NCBI GenBank assembly: GCA_002405555.1
Contig: DHMA01000134.1
Location: forward strand, 1-19,921
Direction of reading: 5' to 3'
DNA: 19,921 nucleotides
Source: Opitutia bacterium UBA4654
GTDB taxonomy: Bacteria > Verrucomicrobiota > Verrucomicrobiia > Opitutales > Intestinicryptomonadaceae
The notes under the pieces are model-generated. The model did not search any database and was not told the origin of the DNA. It was given only the letters and a program-made list of their open reading frames with translations. The position numbers and the translations under genes were made by a program. Positions 1 through 7,630 of this stretch are shown in pieces. Each line of letters begins with the position of its first letter. Positions within the stretch are counted from its first letter, which is position 1.

Positions 1-1062
1 CCCGTGGTCGGGGCGGAAGACAATCGGGTCGATTCCGCGCGAAAGCAGATTCTCCTGAATCCGCAAAAGCCTTTCGACAACCTCGGGCATCGGAACACTG
101 CCCTCGAGATGCCCCGACTCGAAAAACGAGCCGTCCGCCATTCGCTGAGTGCTGCGCAAATGCGCCACCTGTATTCTGTCCGCGAGCGCGTCCGCCATCT
201 CGGGCAGGTTGTTTGCGGGATTCGCCGAAAGCGAGCCCGTGCAAAAGCAAACCGTGTTCGCCGCCGACGGATTGCGCGTAAACATATCCTCGAAATCGGA
301 CAGCACCGACGCTATGCGCGGCAGACCCAGCACTGGGAACGGCGGGTCGTCGGGGTGGATTGCGAGAATCGCGCCGACTTCCTCCGCGACGGGAGCTACT
401 TCGTTCAGAAATTCCGCGAGGTTTTCTTTGAGCTTCTGCGGCGTGATGCCGTCGTAGCGGGCGAGCATTTTGCGCACGTCGCCGATTTCAAGCCCCATTT
501 TACAACCGGGGAAAACGTCGATAATCGAACGTTCGAAAGCCTTTTTCTGCGCGGCGTCGAGCGATTCGTAAAACGCCTTTGCCTTTTCGACCTGTTCGGG
601 CGTCCGCTCCTCCGCCGCGCCGTCGCGCTTCAAGACGAAGATGTCGAAAGCCGCGAATTGCACGGGGTCGAAGCGCAGGCACTGCGAGCCGTCGGGCAGT
701 TTGTAGTGCAGGTCGGTGCGAATCCAGTCGAGCACGGGCATGAAATTGTAGACGATTTTCGTGATTCCGCACTTCGCAAGATTCCGCAGGCTCTGCTTGT
801 AGTTTTCCGTGTGGCGGCGGAAATCGCCCGAGCGCAGCTTCATGTCTTCCGTGACGGGCAGCGATTCCACGACGCTCCATTCAAGCCCGCAGGCTGCGAT
901 TTTCGCCTTGTGCTTTTCAATCTCCTCTACCGTCCACAATTCGCCGTAGGGAATGTGGTGCAGCGACGCAAAGACGTCGGTCGCGCCGCTTTGGCGAATG
1001 AACTGGAGCGGCACGGGGTCGTTGTCGCCGTACCATCTGAAACCCTCTTTGAGCTTTTGCAT
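1..1062 (-). CDS. uxuA: Mannonate dehydratase UxuA (C-terminus cut by window edge)
   Basis: UxuA dehydrates D-mannonate to 2-keto-3-deoxy-D-gluconate, a cytoplasmic, metal-dependent step of hexuronate breakdown. The visible 354 codons read through without a stop. They begin MQKLKEGFRWYGDNDPVPL and carry UxuA family signatures: ALHHIP-like text near residue 27 (here SLHHIPYGELW), the WSVVESLPV stretch near residue 55, and the NFMPVLDW(I)RTDL stretch near residue 95. The window ends inside the conserved FRPDHG motif, so roughly 40 residues are missing compared with the 359-residue Bacillus-type enzyme. The start is fixed by a strong ribosome binding site (AGGGAGG) just upstream. It is the fifth gene of the minus-strand operon, 12 bp after the stop of uxuB, the enzyme of the preceding step. 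Identification is by recalled family sequence, with high certainty. Confidence 0.95.
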   Translation of the reverse strand, partial: MQKLKEGFRWYGDNDPVPLQFIRQSGATDVFASLHHIPYGELWTVEEIEKHKAKIAACGLEWSVVESLPVTEDMKLRSGDFRRHTENYKQSLRNLAKCGITKIVYNFMPVLDWIRTDLHYKLPDGSQCLRFDPVQFAAFDIFVLKRDGAAEERTPEQVEKAKAFYESLDAAQKKAFERSIIDVFPGCKMGLEIGDVRKMLARYDGITPQKLKENLAEFLNEVAPVAEEVGAILAIHPDDPPFPVLGLPRIASVLSDFEDMFTRNPSAANTVCFCTGSLSANPANNLPEMADALADRIQVAHLRSTQRMADGSFFESGHLEGSVPMPEVVERLLRIQENLLSRGIDPIVFRPDHG

Positions 1063-1074
1063 TTTGCGTCCTCC

Positions 1075-1890
1075 CTATACTCCCGAAAAGCACGAGAACC
1101 CGCCGTCGATTGCCATGACCGTTCCCGTCACGAACGACGACGCGTCGGAGCAGAGGTAGTGCACCGCCCCGCAGACTTCGTCGGAGCGTCCGAAACGCGC
1201 GAAGGGAGTCGCCTTTACGATGTCCTTGCCGCGCGATGTCAGGCTGCCGTCTTCGTTTGTGAGCAGCGTTCTGTTTTGTTCGCTGAGGAAAAATCCGGGG
1301 GCTACCGCGTTGACGCGCACGCCGTCGCCGATTTTCTTCGCAAATTCCACCGCCAGCCACTTTGTGAGGTTGTCGATTGCCGCCTTTGCGTTCGAGTATC
1401 CCAGAACGCGCGTTACCGCCTGCTGCGCCGTCATCGACGAGAAGTTGACGATTGAGCCTTTGCCCGTCTTTCTGAAAATTTCGCCGAAGACGAGGGTCGG
1501 CAGGAGCGTGCCCTCCATGTTGAGCTTGAAGACGTCCTCCCACGCGGAGAGGTCGAGGTCGAAGAATGTTTTGTCGGGCGGGATAGTCGCGCCGGCGCGG
1601 TTGCCGCCCGCGCCGTTTACGAGGCAGTCGAGAGCGCCCCACTTGCCGAGAATTTCGTCCCGCGCGGAAATCAGGTCAGACTTGTTCGTGACGTCGGCGC
1701 GGATTGCCGCGCCCTCGCACTTGTTGTCCTTGCAGAATTTTTCGGCGGCGGCGAGCTTTTCGGGGTCGCGCCCGATGAACGCGACTTTCGCCCCGCATTT
1801 TGCGAGATACCTTGCGGTTTCGCCCGCGAGCACGCCCGTCGCGCCCGTTACCGCGATAACCTTGTTTTTAATGTCGAATAGATTTTCCAT
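1075..1890 (-). CDS. uxuB: SDR-type D-mannonate oxidoreductase (fructuronate reductase) UxuB
   Basis: This 271-residue cytoplasmic short-chain dehydrogenase/reductase is predicted to reduce D-fructuronate to D-mannonate with NAD(P)H, supplying UxuA. The glycine-rich cofactor motif TGATGVLAG lies near residue 15. The NGAGGN variant of the NNAG motif, an active-site serine (NFSSM) and the YSNAK catalytic Tyr/Lys follow in the expected order. The C-terminal half (VNAVAPGFFLSEQNRTLLT, then IDGGFSCFSGV at the end) is characteristic of the Bacillus YjmF/UxuB type, which is unrelated to the long-chain E. coli UxuB. The ATG shares its A with the TAA of the upstream carrier gene (TAATG). No Shine-Dalgarno is evident, so translation probably starts by reinitiation. 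Longer open frames upstream on this strand are shadows over the carrier gene. The exact substrate is inferred from sequence class and the neighbouring uxuA. Confidence 0.88.
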   Translation of the reverse strand: MENLFDIKNKVIAVTGATGVLAGETARYLAKCGAKVAFIGRDPEKLAAAEKFCKDNKCEGAAIRADVTNKSDLISARDEILGKWGALDCLVNGAGGNRAGATIPPDKTFFDLDLSAWEDVFKLNMEGTLLPTLVFGEIFRKTGKGSIVNFSSMTAQQAVTRVLGYSNAKAAIDNLTKWLAVEFAKKIGDGVRVNAVAPGFFLSEQNRTLLTNEDGSLTSRGKDIVKATPFARFGRSDEVCGAVHYLCSDASSFVTGTVMAIDGGFSCFSGV

Positions 1891-3608
1891 TATTTGGAGG
1901 ATTTTTTCATGAGTTTGTTGGAGACAGCGACCAGCGCGAGGAAGCCGACGAAAATCGCGGGGCCGGCGTAGCCGAGTTTGTTCCAGAGAACGTAGAGGCT
2001 CGCCACCGAGCTTGCCGCCACCGAGCAGCACATGAGCGCGTTCCAGAGGGCGCGTTTGCCGCCGCGCGGGGCTTCGTTTCCGAGAATCTTTTTGCTGTTC
2101 ATTATCACGAGGAACGCTCCGTACGCAATCGGCAGAAGCACCATCGCGATTACGCCCGCGTGGATTACAAGCCACATCTTTGCGCCCTTGAAGAATACGG
2201 AGGCTATCGCGCTGAGGGCAATCAGCATCGAGCCGCAGAGGTTCCATTTTGCCGAAGTTCCCTTGCCGAGAATTTCCGCGAAGCAAAGCCCGCAGATAAG
2301 CATGTTCATGAGCACCGCGTTGATTGCCATGCCGAGCACGCCAAGCCCGAAAACGTAGCGGGCGACGTCGTCGCCGAGGAGCGGCGCGAGCGTTTCGGAG
2401 AGGTTGGAGGCGTCGCGCTTTACGAGCATCGCCGCCATTTTGCGCTCTTCAATCGGGAATGCGTTGCGGACGGCGTCCTTTTGCGCGGGCGGAAGCGCGG
2501 CGAATTTGTCCGCGCCCATCGCGTTTCCGATTCTCGAATCGAGCAGCGAAATATAGGGGGCTACGAGGTTCGGCGCGGGCACGATTTCCTTTCCGTCAAC
2601 GACCGCGGGCTTGAGCTTGCCGTCAACCATTTGCGCCATCGCAAGCCCTTCGGCGGGCTTTGCGTGGAACTGCGAAGCCGAGGCTACGACTATGCACGAT
2701 GTCGCGAGCAGGAACGGAATGAAAAGCCCCGTCGCCAAGTCGAAAATCGCGAGTCCGCGGAAATCCTTGTCCCAGCCCTTTTTGAGCATGGAGTAGGGGA
2801 AGAGAAAAGTCATGTTGATGCCGACCGCCATCGCCGCCGCGGAAATCACGACGTCGCGCTGTTGCGATACAATCATGTCGCTCCAAAACTTCTGACCCTC
2901 CGCGCCGAGCTGCGAGATGTATTTCATGAAGTCCGCGCTGGGTTCGGAAAGCACCGAGAAGTTCGGCACAAAGCCCGCGAACACCGCCGACCAGTCAATC
3001 TTGCCGTTCCACCAGAGGCTGAGCACCACGCCGAAGAAGCATATTACAATCGCCGCGACCGAAAGCTTGATTATCCTTTCGAAGAATTTTACGCCCTTGC
3101 CGCCGAACGCGTACATGGAGACCATCGCCGTCGCCAGCGCGAACAGCGCAACCGTGATTCCCACTTCCGTGAGCATCGAGGGCGCGTCGGTCGAAGCCGA
3201 GAAGTTTTGCGTGATTGCCGCAACCCCCAGCGCGAACTGCGGCATTGCGAACACGAGGCACGCGAGCATTGAGCCTATCGCCCAGCCGTAGCCCAGAATC
3301 GGGCTGATTTGCGAGTTCACGCTCTGCATGGGCTTGTTGTTAATCGAAAGCGTTACGTACGAAATCGCCGCGAGCATTACTATGCCCAGAATCATCGCGG
3401 CGGGTTGCAGCCACATGAAGCCGAAGCCGCCGAGGACTCCGAGGTAGAGCGCGGAGGCAAGCGAGCCGCCTCCGAGTGTCGTCGCGCTTTGGAGCCAGCC
3501 TGGACCCGAAAACTTTGCGAACGTTGCGATTGTCGCCCACTTGCCGCGTTTGCGGGCTTCGAGTATCAGGGCGCGTTGCGATTCTATTTGTGCGTTTTTT
3601 TCTGCCAT
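1890..3608 (-). CDS. NRAMP-related membrane carrier lacking metal-site motifs, likely sugar-acid transporter
   Basis: This is a 572-residue polytopic inner-membrane protein with about eleven hydrophobic segments. The N-terminal stretch FSGPGWLQ (residues 33-40) matches the GPG entry of TM1 in NRAMP (SLC11) transporters, which have the LeuT/APC fold. Canonical NRAMP proteins coordinate metal through DPGN in TM1 and MPH in TM6. Here the aligned positions read GGGS (46-49) and approximately TFL within VGINMTFLFPY (262-271). An unusual hydrophilic segment of about 100 residues (roughly 312-415) separates TM7 and TM8. The gene lies between a Gfo/Idh/MocA oxidoreductase (15 bp upstream) and uxuB (1-bp overlap), so co-expression with uronate catabolism is expected. 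Import of a uronate or related sugar acid is inference; annotation pipelines would probably say divalent metal transporter. The start has only a weak ribosome binding site. Confidence 0.72.
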   Translation of the reverse strand: MAEKNAQIESQRALILEARKRGKWATIATFAKFSGPGWLQSATTLGGGSLASALYLGVLGGFGFMWLQPAAMILGIVMLAAISYVTLSINNKPMQSVNSQISPILGYGWAIGSMLACLVFAMPQFALGVAAITQNFSASTDAPSMLTEVGITVALFALATAMVSMYAFGGKGVKFFERIIKLSVAAIVICFFGVVLSLWWNGKIDWSAVFAGFVPNFSVLSEPSADFMKYISQLGAEGQKFWSDMIVSQQRDVVISAAAMAVGINMTFLFPYSMLKKGWDKDFRGLAIFDLATGLFIPFLLATSCIVVASASQFHAKPAEGLAMAQMVDGKLKPAVVDGKEIVPAPNLVAPYISLLDSRIGNAMGADKFAALPPAQKDAVRNAFPIEERKMAAMLVKRDASNLSETLAPLLGDDVARYVFGLGVLGMAINAVLMNMLICGLCFAEILGKGTSAKWNLCGSMLIALSAIASVFFKGAKMWLVIHAGVIAMVLLPIAYGAFLVIMNSKKILGNEAPRGGKRALWNALMCCSVAASSVASLYVLWNKLGYAGPAIFVGFLALVAVSNKLMKKSSK

Positions 3609-3623
3609 GGTATCTGTTTTTTT

Positions 3624-4703
3624 CTAAATTTTGCCTTCCGCCTTCGCCTGCGCCGAGAGCGAAAGCTCCGCCGCCGCGAACGCGTGTTTTTGCGTCATCG
3701 CCGTCTCCGTTCCGTCGAGAACGTCGCGGGCGAATTTTCCGAAGAACGGGAATCCGTCGCCGAGGCAGTCCATGCGCTCGACGCCCGTTTTGTTCGCCCA
3801 GTAGAGCGTCTGCGGAGGGTTGCCCTCGCGCGAGAAGTCTATGTATTTGCGGATTTCCACATAGCCCTCCGTGCCCAGCACGAAAGTTCTGCCGTCGCCC
3901 CACACGGGGAGTCCGTCGGGCGTGAACCAGTCTACGCGGCAGTAGCCGGAGACGCCGTTCGCCATTTCGACCGACGCTTCGCCGAAGTCCTGCAATTCGG
4001 GGGTGTCTGGGTTGTTCATGTTGGCGACTCTGGCGAAGTTTATCTTTGCTTCGTCGCAGCCCGAAAATTCGAGGAACTGCTCGAACTGGTGCGAGCCGAT
4101 GTCGCACAAAATTCCGCCGTATTCGCCGCGCTCGAAAAACCACTTCGGACGCGCCTGTTTCGAAAGCCTGTGCGGAGCCATGATGAGCACCTGCAACACG
4201 CGCCCGATTCCGCCGCTTTTGATTATCGCGTTCGCGCGTTCGGCGGCTTCGTTGTGGACGCGTTCGGCGTAGTATGGCATGTATTTAAGCCCCGTCTTCG
4301 CGGCGAGCGCGCGCGCTTCGGCGAGCTGTTCGAGGGTCGTGAACGGCGGCTTGTCCACAAAGAAGTTTTTGCCCGCTTCGAGGACGGTTTTGCCCATGTC
4401 GAACCTGTGCGCGGGGATTCCCGCGTTGGCGACGAGCTTTACGGACGGGTCGTTCAAAATCTGTCCGAGCGATTCCGCGACCTTTACGTCGGGAAAGCGT
4501 TTCAGGAATTCGGCAATGCGCTTTTCGTCGGTATCCCAGACGTATTCGCAGTTCGCGCCCGCGTTGAGCATGCCCTGCGTCATTGCGTAGATGTGCCCGT
4601 GGTCAAGCCCCGCGGCGGCGAATTTAAGCTCGCCGTCGGCGACGGTTTTGTCTTTCGCGCTGCCGTCGGGGACGTAGTCGTAGCCCGTTGCGTGTTTCGA
4701 CAT
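3624..4703 (-). CDS. Gfo/Idh/MocA family NAD(P)-dependent oxidoreductase (second copy)
   Basis: This is a 359-residue cytoplasmic oxidoreductase of the glucose-fructose oxidoreductase/inositol dehydrogenase/MocA family. The N-terminal Rossmann domain has a degenerate nucleotide loop (AAAGLDHGHIY, near residues 29-39) instead of GxGxxG. The VDKPP motif (near residue 117) corresponds to the catalytic EKP segment. The C-terminal alpha/beta domain contains GGILCDIGSHQFEQFLEFSG, where the Asp and His fit the family's substrate and proton-relay positions. A ribosome binding site (AAAGG) precedes the ATG. It lies 27 bp after the first family member and 15 bp before the carrier gene, as the second gene of the operon. 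The substrate cannot be read from sequence; context points to a uronate, lactone or glycoside derivative. It is clearly not a duplicate of its neighbour, since cofactor-loop and active-site motifs differ. Confidence 0.85.
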   Translation of the reverse strand: MSKHATGYDYVPDGSAKDKTVADGELKFAAAGLDHGHIYAMTQGMLNAGANCEYVWDTDEKRIAEFLKRFPDVKVAESLGQILNDPSVKLVANAGIPAHRFDMGKTVLEAGKNFFVDKPPFTTLEQLAEARALAAKTGLKYMPYYAERVHNEAAERANAIIKSGGIGRVLQVLIMAPHRLSKQARPKWFFERGEYGGILCDIGSHQFEQFLEFSGCDEAKINFARVANMNNPDTPELQDFGEASVEMANGVSGYCRVDWFTPDGLPVWGDGRTFVLGTEGYVEIRKYIDFSREGNPPQTLYWANKTGVERMDCLGDGFPFFGKFARDVLDGTETAMTQKHAFAAAELSLSAQAKAEGKI

Positions 4704-4730
4704 TTTCTGCCTTTCGTTTGCGGGTTGCGT

Positions 4731-5876
4731 TTATTTGAAGGATTTTTTGAAGTCTACAATCGCGCCCTGACGCGGCTTGTCGCGCAGTTTCGACGACGCG
4801 ATTTTCTCGTCTAGCATCTTCTTGTATTTCGCGTGGTCGAGCGGGAACGAAACCTCCGAATCCGTCCATGCCGAAAGCAGCATGGCGTTTGCGAGTTCGA
4901 GGGAAAGCTCGCCCTGCGAGGCGTCGAAGTCGAGCCGCCCGTCCGAGTCTATCGCGCGGGCGAAGTTTTTGAGAACTCCGACGTGCTGTTCGCCCTTGCC
5001 GTCGAACGTTTCGGTTTCCGTCTTTGTGTCGGGCGAGCCGAACATGTAGAGGGTGTCCTTTGTGTATTCCGAGAGCGAAGAGCCTTCGAAGCGCGTGATT
5101 GTAAGCGCGTCGTTTTCCGCCACGACAAACGCCTTGTCGCCCGCGATTTCGAGCCTGTTTGCGCCGGGGTATTCGCCCGTGGAGGTTATGAAAGTCGCGC
5201 TCGCGCCGCCTTTGAGGTCGAGGTGGCAGACCACTTCGTCCTCGACTTCGATGTCGTGGTATTTGCCGAATTTGCACCACGCGCGGAGCTTTTCGGGCAT
5301 TCCGAACGCCCACGCCCAGATGTCGATGTTGTGGATTGACTGGTTGATGAGCGCGCCGCCCGCTTCGCCCTTCCAAGTTCCGCGCCACGGGCTCGACTGG
5401 AAGTAGATGTCGGGTCTGTACCAGTTCGACATGGTCCACGAAACGCGGTTGATTTTGCCGATTTCGCCGCTTTCGATAAGCTCTTTGATTCTCGCGTAGA
5501 GCGGGGTTGTGCGCTGGTTGAGCATGATTGCGCATTTTTTGCCGCACTTTTTCGCGAATTCCTGAAGCTCTATCGCGTCCGCCGTGCAGAGGGCGATGGG
5601 CTTTTCGACGAGGGTGTGGTAGCCCGCTTCGAGGCACTTTTTCGCGAGGGGATAGTGCGTGAACGAGGGGGTCGAAACAATCACCGCGTCGAAGCCGCCG
5701 GCGGCGAGCATGTCGTCAAGCTCTTTGTATATTTTAAGCCCCGCGTATTTGGGGTCTTCAACGGGGCGTTGTTCGCATGCGCATGCGATTTCCGCTTCGG
5801 GAATTTTCCCGCCCATGAGGTTGTCAACGTGCATCGAGCCGATGGGCCCCATTCCTATTACTGCAAATCTAACCAT
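4731..5876 (-). CDS. Gfo/Idh/MocA family NAD(P)-dependent oxidoreductase (first gene of uronate operon)
   Basis: This 381-residue cytoplasmic dehydrogenase opens the minus-strand operon. It shows the classical Rossmann loop GMGPIG (residues 8-13), the EKP motif (91-93) in LVEKPIAL, and the substrate-domain signature INQSIHNIDIW, with His182 and Asp185 in the family's usual catalytic positions. The start MVRFAVIGMG is preferred over an in-frame ATG 13 codons upstream because AAGGAAG stands 5 bases before it and the Rossmann strand then begins at residue 3, as in homologues. The upstream start would also place translation inside the operator palindrome. The reaction is likely oxidation or reduction of a sugar or sugar acid. 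The exact substrate is unknown, and the link to uronates rests only on co-transcription with uxuB and uxuA. Confidence 0.87.
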   Translation of the reverse strand: MVRFAVIGMGPIGSMHVDNLMGGKIPEAEIACACEQRPVEDPKYAGLKIYKELDDMLAAGGFDAVIVSTPSFTHYPLAKKCLEAGYHTLVEKPIALCTADAIELQEFAKKCGKKCAIMLNQRTTPLYARIKELIESGEIGKINRVSWTMSNWYRPDIYFQSSPWRGTWKGEAGGALINQSIHNIDIWAWAFGMPEKLRAWCKFGKYHDIEVEDEVVCHLDLKGGASATFITSTGEYPGANRLEIAGDKAFVVAENDALTITRFEGSSLSEYTKDTLYMFGSPDTKTETETFDGKGEQHVGVLKNFARAIDSDGRLDFDASQGELSLELANAMLLSAWTDSEVSFPLDHAKYKKMLDEKIASSKLRDKPRQGAIVDFKKSFK

Positions 5877-5910
5877 TTGTCTTCCTTTTTGCTTGTTCTG
5901 TGAAATATAT

Positions 5911-5924
5911 CTCAAACGTTTGAG
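5911..5924. promoter_or_regulatory. Perfect 14-bp palindrome, predicted LacI/GalR-family operator
   Basis: CTCAAACGTTTGAG is its own reverse complement. A central CG flanked by AAA/TTT is the hallmark of LacI-family operators; PurR sites share the AAACGTTT core. It lies 35 bp upstream of the first operon gene and just downstream of a TTGACA element, covering the expected transcription start. Binding would therefore block initiation. The cognate repressor is not in the window. Confidence 0.6.
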
Positions 5925-5927
5925 GCG

Positions 5928-5955
5928 AGCATGCCGACTTTCCCCTCGCTGTCAA
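5928..5955 (-). promoter_or_regulatory. Candidate sigma-70 promoter of the uronate operon
   Basis: On the minus strand a perfect TTGACA (5955 to 5950) is followed after 16 bases by CATGCT (5933 to 5928), which matches three of six -10 consensus bases. The predicted start point falls inside the 14-bp palindrome. The -35 is convincing and the -10 is weak. Confidence 0.4.
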
Positions 5956-5978
5956 CATTTTTCTGAACCGCATTAAAC

Positions 5979-6003
5979 GCGCAAAACGCTATTGACTTTG
6001 CGC
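5979..6003. promoter_or_regulatory. Dyad GCGCAAA-N11-TTTGCGC over a possible -35 of the beta-helix gene
   Basis: A perfect 7-bp inverted repeat with 11 bases between arms spans TTGACT at 5992-5997. That hexamer could be the -35 of the plus-strand beta-helix gene. The hexamers at 16-18 bp spacing downstream match the -10 consensus at only about three positions. The dyad could be a second regulator site, distinct from the LacI-type palindrome, but it may also be chance. Confidence 0.25.
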
Positions 6004-6063
6004 CGCGCATCTGAATGAATTTTTTGAGCAACAAATTGAATACAAATGCAGGGAGTGAATTAT

Positions 6064-7536
6064 ATGATGAGAAAAATGATGACATTTAAACTGCTTGCGC
6101 CGCTTGCCGCGCTGTTCGTTTTGCCGTTTGCCGCGTGCGCAAAATCCGAGCCGACAGTAATAACATACCCCGCGCCCGCGTCGGAAAAGGCGCGGACGAG
6201 CTGGAGTGTGAGTGTCAACGGGAAAAATGTGGATATTTACAAGGCGTTGTCGCCGCAATTCGAGGGCGGAGAGTACTACTTTGCGATGTTCGATTTCGAC
6301 CGCGACGCCGAAATTACCGTGAAATCGTCCAAGCCGCTCGGCGGGGCGGAGCTGTTTCCGAACCGCATAAAGGCGAAGATTTCGGAAAAGAACAGGATTG
6401 TTTTCGACGTCGCAAAGCCGCCGTTTAGCGCGGTCGTGATTCGCGACGAGCGCAACATGCCGCTTGTAATCTTCGGCAATCCGCTCGAAAAGGACGCGCC
6501 GAAAGCGGGCGACAAAAACGTTGTGTACTTCGGCGCGGGCGTGCACACTCCCGACGAAATAAAGCTTTCGGACAACCAGACGCTGTACATTGCGGGCGGC
6601 GCGGTCGTGAAGTCGAGGCTGCGGGCGACGGGCAAAAACATCACGGTTCGCGGGCGCGGAATTTTGAGCGGCGAGCTGTCGGAGCGTTTCAGCACGGGCA
6701 ACATGCTCGACTTCGACAAATGCGAAAACCTCTCCGTACGCGACATCGTCTGCAAAGACCCGTCGGGCTGGATGTTCGTCGTGCGGTCGAGCAAAGGCGT
6801 GGAAATCGACAGCGTAAAGCTCTGCGCCTCGCGCATGATTAACGACGACGCAATCGACCTCTGCAACACTTCCGACGTCTCCATTAAAAACGTCTTCGCC
6901 CGCGCCCAGGACGACATTATCGCCGTCAAGGGAATGGGCGGCGCGGAGAACACCGTAGGCACGGTAATTTCGGGAAAGCCTGCGTTCGGCGCGTTCCTGC
7001 CGTGCAAAAACATCGTCATAGAAAACTGCCTGTTCTGGACGGACGTTGCCAACATTTTCAGAATCGGCTTCGAGTGCGCCGCGTCGGAAATGGCGGACAT
7101 CAAAGTGCGCAATATCGACGTGCCGTTCTACGCCGTCAACTGCCGCGACCCGCGCGTATTTTGGTCGAAGGGCATAATCTGGTTGCAGGCGGCAAACGCC
7201 ATGCCCATGCACAATGTCTCCTTCGAAAACATCGCCGTCCGCTCGAACGGCAACGACATGTGCATGCTTATTGCCAACCCGCGCAAAATAGAGCTTGCAA
7301 TACACGCCGATTCCGACAAGGCGGGCAAGGTTTTCGACTGCTCGCTGAAAAACTTTAAAGTGTACGGCAAAAAGGGCGACTTCAAGGGGACTATTTTCAT
7401 CGACGGCGTCGACGAAAATTCGTTCGTGAAAAACCTGAGCCTCGAAAACTTCGAATACTTCGGCGAAAAAATCGGCGCGGACTACAAGCATTTCGAACTC
7501 GGCAAAAACAACACGTCGGGAGTTTCGATAAAGTAG
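6064..7536 (+). CDS. Exported right-handed beta-helix protein, GH28/GH49-like (pectin or glycan active)
   Basis: This 490-residue protein has a basic N-terminus, a hydrophobic core and AACA before the likely cleavage at about residue 26, so it is exported. A lipobox reading (FAAC) is possible but non-canonical. Residues about 30-130 look like a beta-sandwich domain. The rest is a beta-helix, with FGAGVHTPDEIKL and LYIAGGAVVKS, then GRGILSG, as in GH49 and GH28 relatives. Acidic pairs expected at the active site appear in NDDAIDL (260-266) and AQDDIIAVKG (281-290). The GHG and RIK motifs of true polygalacturonases are not seen. ATG at 6064 is chosen because GGGAG at 6051-6055 is correctly spaced for it; an ATG at 6046 lies upstream of that site and would include it. 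The gene is divergent from the uronate operon, which suggests it liberates uronate-containing saccharides in the periplasm or outside. Confidence 0.75.
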   Translation: MMRKMMTFKLLAPLAALFVLPFAACAKSEPTVITYPAPASEKARTSWSVSVNGKNVDIYKALSPQFEGGEYYFAMFDFDRDAEITVKSSKPLGGAELFPNRIKAKISEKNRIVFDVAKPPFSAVVIRDERNMPLVIFGNPLEKDAPKAGDKNVVYFGAGVHTPDEIKLSDNQTLYIAGGAVVKSRLRATGKNITVRGRGILSGELSERFSTGNMLDFDKCENLSVRDIVCKDPSGWMFVVRSSKGVEIDSVKLCASRMINDDAIDLCNTSDVSIKNVFARAQDDIIAVKGMGGAENTVGTVISGKPAFGAFLPCKNIVIENCLFWTDVANIFRIGFECAASEMADIKVRNIDVPFYAVNCRDPRVFWSKGIIWLQAANAMPMHNVSFENIAVRSNGNDMCMLIANPRKIELAIHADSDKAGKVFDCSLKNFKVYGKKGDFKGTIFIDGVDENSFVKNLSLENFEYFGEKIGADYKHFELGKNNTSGVSIK

Positions 7537-7575
7537 GGCGGCGTTTCGGACGCTTTGAATGCGAAGTTTTACGCG

Positions 7576-7604
7576 AACGCGCGGGGTTTCTCCGCGCGTT
7601 TTTT
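7576..7604 (+). terminator. Rho-independent terminator of the beta-helix gene
   Basis: AACGCGCGG (7576-7584) pairs perfectly with CCGCGCGTT (7592-7600) around a 7-base loop and runs into six Ts. It lies about 40 bp past the stop codon. Confidence 0.85.
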
Positions 7605-7630
7605 GGCGCGCGGCTTCTGGTTGATTGCGC

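Noticed and set aside
4..1455. 483-codon plus-strand open frame
   Set aside because: It lies antisense to uxuA and uxuB, is rich in Arg/Val/His, has no recognisable motif, and is explained by GC-biased third positions of the real genes.
3309..4814. 501-codon plus-strand frame opposite the oxidoreductase and carrier genes
   Set aside because: Low-complexity Arg/Phe/Val-rich shadow with no motif; the opposite strand encodes clear family members.
5877..5915. Upstream in-frame ATG for the first Gfo/Idh/MocA gene at 5915
   Set aside because: It would begin inside the operator palindrome and add 13 residues before the Rossmann strand, while a good ribosome binding site serves the ATG at 5876.
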